Assembly: GCF_003945595.2 (NCBI RefSeq)
Contig: NW_024104331.1
Location: 1,091,713 to 1,155,712, forward strand
Direction: 5' to 3'
Origin: Pipra filicauda
Lineage: Eukaryota > Chordata > Aves > Passeriformes > Pipridae
Length of the DNA: 64,000 nt
Part shown: piece by piece, positions 57,263 through 64,000 of the stretch
Layout: each line of letters begins with the position of its first letter
Numbering within the stretch: position 1 is the first letter of the stretch
The notes under the pieces: model-generated
The model's input: the letters and a program-made list of their open reading frames with translations, nothing else
Told to the model about the DNA's origin: nothing
The model's database searches: none
Translations under genes and position numbers: made by a program

Positions 57263-60200
57263 TTTGTACATAGGAGTTTCATGGGGTTTTTTTCTCTCCA
57301 TTTAATTCCCAGACAGGAACAAAAGGGAGACCTTTTGCTTCTCACAGGCTTTTCAAATCTTGTTGTCCCCTTTCACCTGGTCTCGCTGGGCTCTGTCCCC
57401 TGATGCTGGTCACCAGTGCCATTCCCACCCTTTGGAAAAGGCAGGAGCTCTTAACCCAAGGCCTGTGAAGGGCAAATCCACCACCAATCCAGGACCTGCT
57501 GGCCAGGATCCCTGTCTGGCTGTTCCTGCAGTGCTGGCTGGCAAAAGGCTTGGCGAGGATGGGAGCTGGGAGAGGAGCAGGGGTGGAGGGCTGGTCCGGT
57601 GCCCAAACTGTAAAAAAAAACCAAAAACACGCCAATCCTTCATTCCTAATCACTCAGAATTTCTCAAGTTTGGTGCAATACAAAACCAACCCAATAAAAA
57701 CAACATTCCAGGGTCACAGGAGCTGTTTTGTTCAGGATGTTGGGGTTTTCTCCCCAGCTTCAACCTGCCCTAATACCACCATCCAGCCCTGTGCCATGGC
57801 TCCTTCAGCTCAAATCAACCCCAAATCCTTCCATGTATTGCAGAGGACTGTCTCCAGTTCAAAAATTTAAAAAAAATCAGGCTATGTTTGCCCATAAATA
57901 GGATTCCAACAACAAACAAATCCTTGCTGCTCAGCTCATCCCCGGTGCCTGCTTGTTCCCAGCTGGACCAGCCCAACCCCCTTCCCAGGCATACGAGTGA
58001 GGCATGTCTTTCCTGGGCTTTGGACACCAGATTTTGGGGAGGAGGGGGCAACCAAGGCCAAGGCTGTGGGGGCAGCCAGGACTCCAAGGGCTTATTCCTT
58101 CCTTGGGGTGCACCATGGCTCTCGTGGGTGGGCAACGGTCCAGTTGGATCAATTTGGGTTAATTTTTAGTGGCTTGGGGCTCTTCTACAATGCCATCCCA
58201 GCTGCCCACCTTGGAAATCTCTCCTTCAAGCCAGTTTGGGATTAGGGTTAAAACGGGCAAAAAAAGCTGGTGGGAATTAGGCACCCGAATACTTTTGCCC
58301 AGCTCAGGAATCTTTCCCAGTGCCAGATTTAAACAGAGTTCCCTCTTCAGCCTCCTTGAATCCCTCTCCACCCCCCAAGTGGGGCCACGTCTCTGGGCAC
58401 ACATCCCAGTGGCACCCAAACCTACACCCCCAGTGCTGGCTGCCCCGAGAACTCCAGCTCAAAATGCCCCTGAAACACCTCATGTGCCGTTCTGCAGTTT
58501 AATCACCTGCAGTATTTTTACTTCATCCACACAGACCAAGTGTCCCCGTGTAACTGTTAATTCCTGCCAGCAGCAGGTTGGGATGCAGGGAAGGTGTTTT
58601 CTTGCACAGAGGTTGGGTTGGGCCGGGAGATCAGAAGAGTTTAAATTAAAATAGGCTCATGTGAGTCTTTATTCTTGGGCTAACCCACAGAGGCTAAAAA
58701 TGATGCGAGCGACAGGGTGCCGGGATCCCGGCGCGCTCCGGGCTGTCAGACACCGGGCCAGGAAAGCAGCTCCACTTCAAAGGGCCGGGGCAGGGGGGGA
58801 CGGAGAGCGGGGCCTCATTAACCTCGGAATTGCATGAGATGGGGTGATAACGGGCTTTAATTAGGGCGGGAGGGGCGGGCAGGGGAGACGCGGGTGCATC
58901 CCCCGTGTGTGTGTGTGTGTGGTGTGTGCGCGCTCGGTGCCGTTTCGGCGCATCCCCAGGTGAGCGCCCCGGGCGAGCACCTGCCTGCGTGGGCAGCGCT
59001 CACGCGTGACGGGACACGTCGGGGTGGCGGGGGACGCGGTCCCCGGGGTCACCCGGAGGCACCCGGCAGCACCCACCGCCTCCTGCCAACCCCACTCGGG
59101 CACCTCCCGGGTCCCCGCAGGGACACGCTGCTCCCCCGGGGATGCTCAGCCCTGGCGGGGAGGGATCTGGCCTCGGGAGCGGTTTGGGAGTGTCCCCCCC
59201 TCCCCCCGCACTGCTCCAGCCCCCGGGGGTCAGGCAGGGTGCTTATACGGGTGCTGCTTTTTTTGGTGAGGTATCCAGGCTCCTGGCAGGCCGTGCACCT
59301 CCAGCCCGACACTGCACTGGAAATCCCGCGGGTCTCTTTGGGCAACCAAACCATCCCTGGGATGGCACCGGGGCAGCAAAGTGGTCGGGAGAGTGGTGGG
59401 AGCACCAGGGCGCTGCCCTGAGCTCCTGCCCCTGGCACGGCGCTGCCACAGCCAGCAAAGCGGGAGGGCAAGGAAACCCCAGCGAGCTTTTGGGGCTGGA
59501 TCACCCAAATCCTGGCTCTGCCCACACTGCCATGCCCATCGGGTGGGCAGCCAGGGATCAGGTCGGGTTCTCCATCCCTGCACAGCGCTCTGCGGATCCC
59601 CCTCCGGTGATGCCGTGAACCCCTTCTCCAGCCCCCGCCCGGGCTCTGGCCGCGCTCCAGGAGGGATATTTCACACCAGTGCTACCAGGCAGCGTATTTC
59701 CTTTCCATCTGAGCGATTTGCAAAGCCCCCAGGTCCCTCCAAACATATACAGAGAATTTTTTAAGACGGAGAGGAAAGCAACCACAGCAGATCTGGGTTT
59801 GGCTCCAGAGGCAGGACCCGGAGGTGCCAGTCCCGGTGCTGCTCCCGGTGCTGCTCCCAGTGGGTCCCTGCGGTGGCTGCAGCCCAGCCTCCCCCCCCCC
59901 CCTTGGCAGGTTTTGCTGTTTGTCTTTGCAGCCCGTGGGTTTATTACGACCAGGAACACCCAGGTTTTTTTCACTGTCTGCCATGAAATCGATACAGTAA
60001 TTTCATTTCTCAGTCATAAATGAAATGAGCTGTAAAGTAAAGTTGGGTGTTTAAGCCGGAGTGAAAGAATGAATTGTTCTAATGGGGGACGTTAACGAGG
60101 GGATTAAATGTTCCTGCGAAACCTGGGGGTCCCCAGGCTGCCCCTGCTGCCACCGGGTGCTTTTAGGGCTCCCTGAACTCCTCCCTGCTGCTGCCTCGGA

Positions 60201-61359
60201 GCTGTGTGGTCCAGCACCCGCAGCCCCCGGCCACGCCACCACCGTCCCCGCGTGGGTGGGCAACAGCACTTCACCCACTCCCTTTCCCTGTGCCCCACGG
60301 GGGACCCCGCTGGGCAGGGAGTGGCTCCCGGGGATTTCAGGCACTGATGGCTGAGGGAGAGACCCGAGGGAAGGTCCTTGCTGTGGGATGGGGCCACTGG
60401 ACAGCTCTGCCGACCCCTCCTCAGCAGCGTCCTCATCACGGCGACAACTCACTTCCATGTGGAGTTAGACTAAAAGCAACCGGGAAAAAGAGAACCAAAC
60501 CTAAAAGACATTTGTTAACAGCAGCCTTTCAGCTGACCCAGAGAAACTGGGGGGTTTTATGCAGGGTATTTTAGGGGGGGGGGGATATAACCCCTGCTGC
60601 TTTCCGAGGAGGGTGTGTGTGGAGGTTTCCGCTCCCAGGGCCGGGCAGTTGGTGGCACGTGGGATGTTTCCCCTGGTACAGAAGGCAGGCACTTTGCCCA
60701 GCTCCACGCCGTTAAAAGTTAAGCCCCGAATTTGGTTTTTGCTTTCCTGCCCTCAGCCTGGCAGCCCGACCTTGGGAGCCCTCCCCTCATGGCAAGCACC
60801 CAAGACCCCCCCTCTCCCCTCCTGCTCCTGCCCCATCCTTCATCTCCCAGCGAAAAGTGACCCAGCGCTGATCCGGGGCAAGAGAGAGCACTCTGGCAAG
60901 CCCCAAAAATTACGAGGCCACGTTATCTTTAAACCATTTTAAAAACCCCCATAGTGAAAGCCCTACTGGGGCAGGAGGAACTCCAGCCAAGCTCCCCGTG
61001 TCCGCCCCCCGCTCCGGTTGTATTCCCCTGGAAATCCTCGCAAAGAAAAACACAGGCCCTGAAAAAAAATAAAAAAAAAAAAAAATTTGGTTTTCATTAA
61101 AACCCTCGAATGTGAGGGGTTCTGTAGCTTTCAATGGGGCTTTGATTGCTATAGATGATGGAATGTTTTCAGAACATTTAAAAAATGTTCTCCACCTTTC
61201 TGTCTTATATCGGCGGAGAACTGTGCTGGTGTTTTTTTCCCTGATAGAAGTGGTGAGGGCTGGATGCAGATCCAAACCCTTGCCTTTATTTACCTTGAGG
61301 TTTGGGTTTAAAAATATGATGATATTTTCTTGTGGCTTTGGAACCAGAGGAGATAACCC

Positions 61360-61382
61360 GGGGGGGGGGGGGGGGGGGGGGG
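61360..61382 (+). repeat. Poly-G run (23)
   Basis: Twenty-three consecutive G on the + strand, downstream of RUNX3. Such a run can form G-quadruplexes and is error-prone in assemblies. Confidence 0.9.
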
Positions 61383-63159
61383 AAGAAATGTGTGGAAAAT
61401 GCTACAGGAGTTTTCTTAAAGGGGGTTTTTAATGATTTATTTTATTCCATGGAGAGGAAGCCAGGTCACCCAGCACATGCAGGCACCCACGTACCTCCCT
61501 GAGTACCTTTATCAGGGAGCTGAGAGGCATTGCCAACCCTCTAAGTCATCACTGGCTTCGTGGAGATCACTGTCTTTGCCCAAAGAGATGATTTTATTGC
61601 CGTGTTCCATCCCTGCTCCTGAGTGCTTTTCTAAATCCCCTTTTACATGGCATCCGCCTTTCAATGTATTTTAATCTGATTTTTTTAGGGAGTGTAAAGC
61701 AGGTTTCTGGCCTTTGCATTTTTGAAGGTGATGTTTAAAGGGCTGGACTCACACAGAGAGAACTGGGGGAAAATGCCCCTTCCCACTGCACCCAACTCTG
61801 CTCGGTGCCAGCAATGCCCAAGGAGCCTTGAGGTGCTCCAGTGATGGTCTGGGACAGCCCTGTGTCCCTTCCAGAGCCAGGGTTCACTCCCATCCCATCG
61901 TGCCTGGTGTCTCCAGGACCCGACCATCCACACTGTTCTCTGCAGAGAGTTTTATTCCCTCCTTCTCCTGCCTTTCCAGCTGAGGCCAAGCCAGCCCCTG
62001 TCACACCCCAGTGTCACCCTCCAGGCCTTGCTGAGGGCCAGCTCTTCTTCCCCGTGCAAACCCCAGCCGAGCTGGTGTTTTGGGTGGCTTTGTGCTTTTT
62101 CCTGGCAGGAAAGAAACCACCCCAACCCCCTTTTGTGCACCTCAGTGGGGTGTCGGGCAGGAGGAGGTGTCAGCCCAGCCGGGATCCGGACCCGGCAGGG
62201 GCTGGTTGGACCGGTCGGGCCGGCTCAGCGGTGCCCGTGGCACCCAGACACGCCGTGTTCGCCCCTATCTCGGCTCCCTCCCCCTCCCCAGTGTGCCAGC
62301 TCACCTGCTGCTGGGTGTTAAAGCCTCATCTCAATTACAAGTCATTAGCCACCACCCAAGAAAGGGCCACCCAGCCTGTGGTGGCCCGGTGCCACCGTGG
62401 GTGCCCGGCCCCCCTGCCCCGTGCCAAGGCAGCACCTGCAGTGCTCCCAGCCTGGGTTTATCACCGATTCCTCCCAGAGGGATTTGGATTAACCCAAGGG
62501 AGCTGTGCACAGAGACAAGGGGAGCCAAACCCCACGGCTGCCGTCGCTCCAGCCCTGCCGTGCTGACCCAGCGCCTTTGGAAGAGCAGCCACTGGCTGGT
62601 TTTGGAGCTACTCCCCGAGCCGGTGTCCCTGCGTGTGTCAGGGTCCGAGCAGCAGTGGCCTGAAGGGGCTGGTGTTCTGTGGGATGTGGTTCCATCCATG
62701 GGAGCTTGGCCACGGGGCTGCACTTGCCGGCTCTTCCGCAGGCAGGGATGAGCCCATTCCGCCTGCAGTGTATCCAAGGGGTGGGAAGCAACATGGAGTT
62801 AAGGCTTTGCCTTGCCCCCACCAGGGTGTTCCTGGGCTCACCCAGCCCCTCACAGCAGGTGACAGTCCCTGCCCATCCCATTTCCCTGCCCCAGGTCCCA
62901 GAGCTGCAGGAGCTGGGAAGAGCAGGCTCTGGCACGAGCCTGCCAGAGCTCACGTAGGCAGGAGGTGCTGCTGCCTCTCCAGGGTGGAAAAGGATGGGAT
63001 ACATTCCCCTGGCACGGTGGGCAGTGACCAGGAGCCAAAGGCATCACCAACAGGAGATGTGGCTGGTTTAAGCCATGAGTCCTGAGAGCCCCTTCCCAAA
63101 CCCCTGGGACTCCCAAGCAACAAGGAGCCAAACACCAGCTCCCACCTCCCACAAGGAAT

Positions 63160-63530
63160 GCAAACACAATTAATTTTTTAATATCTAATGAAGTTTGATG
63201 TGCTGCCCTTGCACTAGGGGTGCAGTGACCACCGAGGTGGCTGCCACTTCAGCACGGGAAGAGTTTATAAAACATCCTCACAGAGCCTTTAGGGATTCGA
63301 GGATCCCTGGGAAGCAGCACACAGGGGCGGGCTGGGTTCATGGGCAAGAACTCGTGGTCCTTGTGTGGCTGAGGGCACATCCCAGCACCCCGCCACAGCC
63401 TCCCACCATCCAGCAGAGATAGACACCAATTCCAGTGGTGCTGAGCCCCCTGGGGCTGGGGAGCCCTGTCAGGTCCCTCACAGGGCTCCAAACGAGCTGA
63501 AATGATCCCAGTCAACAGTCAAAGGTCCCT
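63160..63530 (-). other. Inferred 3' UTR of the unrecognised minus-strand gene
   Basis: Read on the minus strand, sequence after the stop runs about 350 bases to an ATTAAA. If the alternative frame is right, the coding part extends to 63478 and the UTR is shorter. Confidence 0.35.
63177..63182 (-). promoter_or_regulatory. Candidate polyadenylation signal ATTAAA (minus strand)
   Basis: ATTAAA on the minus strand is followed by a GT-rich stretch (about 63125-63165), the usual downstream element. This places the end of the minus-strand transcript about 8.3 kb from the end of RUNX3, tail-to-tail. Confidence 0.4.
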
Positions 63531-63579
63531 CTATAACCCAGCAGGGCTGATCTGTGCCTTGATGAGCTCCAGCACTTGC
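63531..63579 (-). CDS. Possible terminal coding exon of an unrecognised minus-strand gene
   Basis: On the minus strand a strong acceptor (TTTTTTTCCCCTGTAG) precedes this block. In the frame that uses its first base to finish a split codon, it reads QVLELIKAQISPAGL and stops at TAG (63531-63533). That looks like a helical protein tail. The exon just upstream, however, ends in phase 0 by my reading, which would instead give a 33-residue tail starting ASAGAHQG and stopping at 63478. One base too many in the GGGG run at the donor, or a different splice, would reconcile the two. I do not recognise the product in either frame. Confidence 0.4.
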
Positions 63580-63714
63580 CTACAGGGGAAAAAAACACTT
63601 ATTAGATTAAAACCAAGCCCCTCTTCATGAATCCTCTCCCTCTTCCCAAGCCCAATCATTTTAAAAGGCAGAGGTGGAAAAAAAAAATCCCGGGATAGGT
63701 TTAAAGAGACTTAC

Positions 63715-63853
63715 CCCTTCAACAGGAGATACTTCAGCCTTCTGTAACTTTACAAATAAACTTTGCTTTATAAGTTTGACTCGTGGCACAGTTTTGGCAA
63801 ATTCAGACCCCTTAAATACACCATTTCCTGCATTCTTGATTGCTATCAGAAGG
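63715..63853 (-). CDS. Probable penultimate coding exon of the same unrecognised minus-strand gene
   Basis: This minus-strand block is open for 46 codons after one leading base and ends at a consensus donor (GGG|GTAAGT). The other two frames contain stops. The peptide has natural composition: LLIAIKNAGNGVFKG near the start, then FAKTVPRVKLIKQSLFVKL, then SPVEG at the end. The acceptor is assumed at TTTTCCCAAG, where the pyrimidine tract is only fair; the open frame runs a further 18 codons upstream, to about 63908. The 135-bp intron to the next block is typical of compact bird genes. From mammalian synteny CLIC4 would be expected on this side, but this is not CLIC4 sequence as I know it. The remainder of the gene must lie beyond the window. 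Confidence 0.5.
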
Positions 63854-64000
63854 CTTGGGAAAATATACAGGTGGATGGAATAAATTTTAACTCTTTGCTC
63901 CCCTCCGAATCAGAAAGCAACTGGTCTAATGGAGAGTTCAGGGCTGCTCCAGAAGGCACCAATATTCCCAGATGGAGAACAAATCTCTGCTCTGGCAGCA

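Larger units (their letters stand above)
54816..63159. other. Intergenic region downstream of RUNX3
   Basis: There is no supported gene in 8.3 kb. It contains A- and G-rich runs near 55560, the 17-bp minisatellite, an AT stretch near 57230, a moderately CpG-rich interval at 58690-59180 and a poly-G run. An inverted repeat (AGAACATTT with a 3-base loop) lies near 61171-61191. All ORFs here look like chance frames. Confidence 0.7.

Noticed and set aside
61171..61191. AGAACATTT-AAA-AAATGTTCT as a steroid-receptor response element
   Set aside because: The half-sites AGAACA and TGTTCT are nine bases apart, not three, so it is only an inverted repeat.
54816..64000. CLIC4 as the downstream neighbour, expected from mammalian order
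   Set aside because: The minus-strand exon-like blocks at 63.5-63.9 kb do not read as the CLIC4 C-terminus as I know it. CLIC4 may lie further right.

Overview
This looks like nuclear DNA from a bird. The vertebrate RUNX3 transcription factor gene lies on the + strand, in exons split by GT-AG introns. The flanks and introns carry 5'-truncated CR1 LINE pieces of avian type, with the familiar 3' end that runs into ATTCTGTG-like tails. GC-rich, compact, CpG-island-bearing sequence fits a microchromosome, but I cannot name the species.

Layout. Positions 1-13,400 lie upstream of the proximal RUNX3 promoter. I see no convincing coding exon there, only four CR1 fragments, a 22-bp tandem repeat that repeats a RUNX-type motif, simple repeats and some AT-rich blocks that could be conserved non-coding DNA. 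A CpG island (about 13,500-16,500) holds the proximal P2 promoter, with a CCAAT box and a TATA-like TAAATA. It also holds the first P2 coding exon (15,463-15,723). The other coding exons are 16,706-16,862, 21,437-21,541, 38,853-39,017 and 51,209-51,732. Joined, they give 1,212 bp and a 403-residue RUNX3 of the P2 type (MRIPV start), with a complete Runt domain, a PPPY motif and the terminal VWRPY. The distal P1 first exon was not found here and is probably upstream of the window. Its splice acceptor is visible inside the P2 coding exon. The 3' UTR is about 3.1 kb and ends at an AATAAA at 54,793.

Intron 4 (17.3 kb) and intron 5 (12.2 kb) hold the most interesting non-coding signals. Intron 4 has a dense cluster of RUNX, GATA, ETS, E-box and AP-1 motifs near 31.45-31.68 kb and a fused RUNX/GATA site near 35.12 kb. 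Intron 5 has a 0.9-kb purine-rich minisatellite next to a small CpG-rich patch with two CTCF-like motifs.

From 54.8 kb to 63.1 kb I see no gene. At the right edge, on the - strand, there is a probable 3' end of a second gene that I do not recognise: two exon-like blocks split by a 135-bp intron, followed by an ATTAAA signal. It would be tail-to-tail with RUNX3. No phage, CRISPR, operon-type or other prokaryotic system is present.
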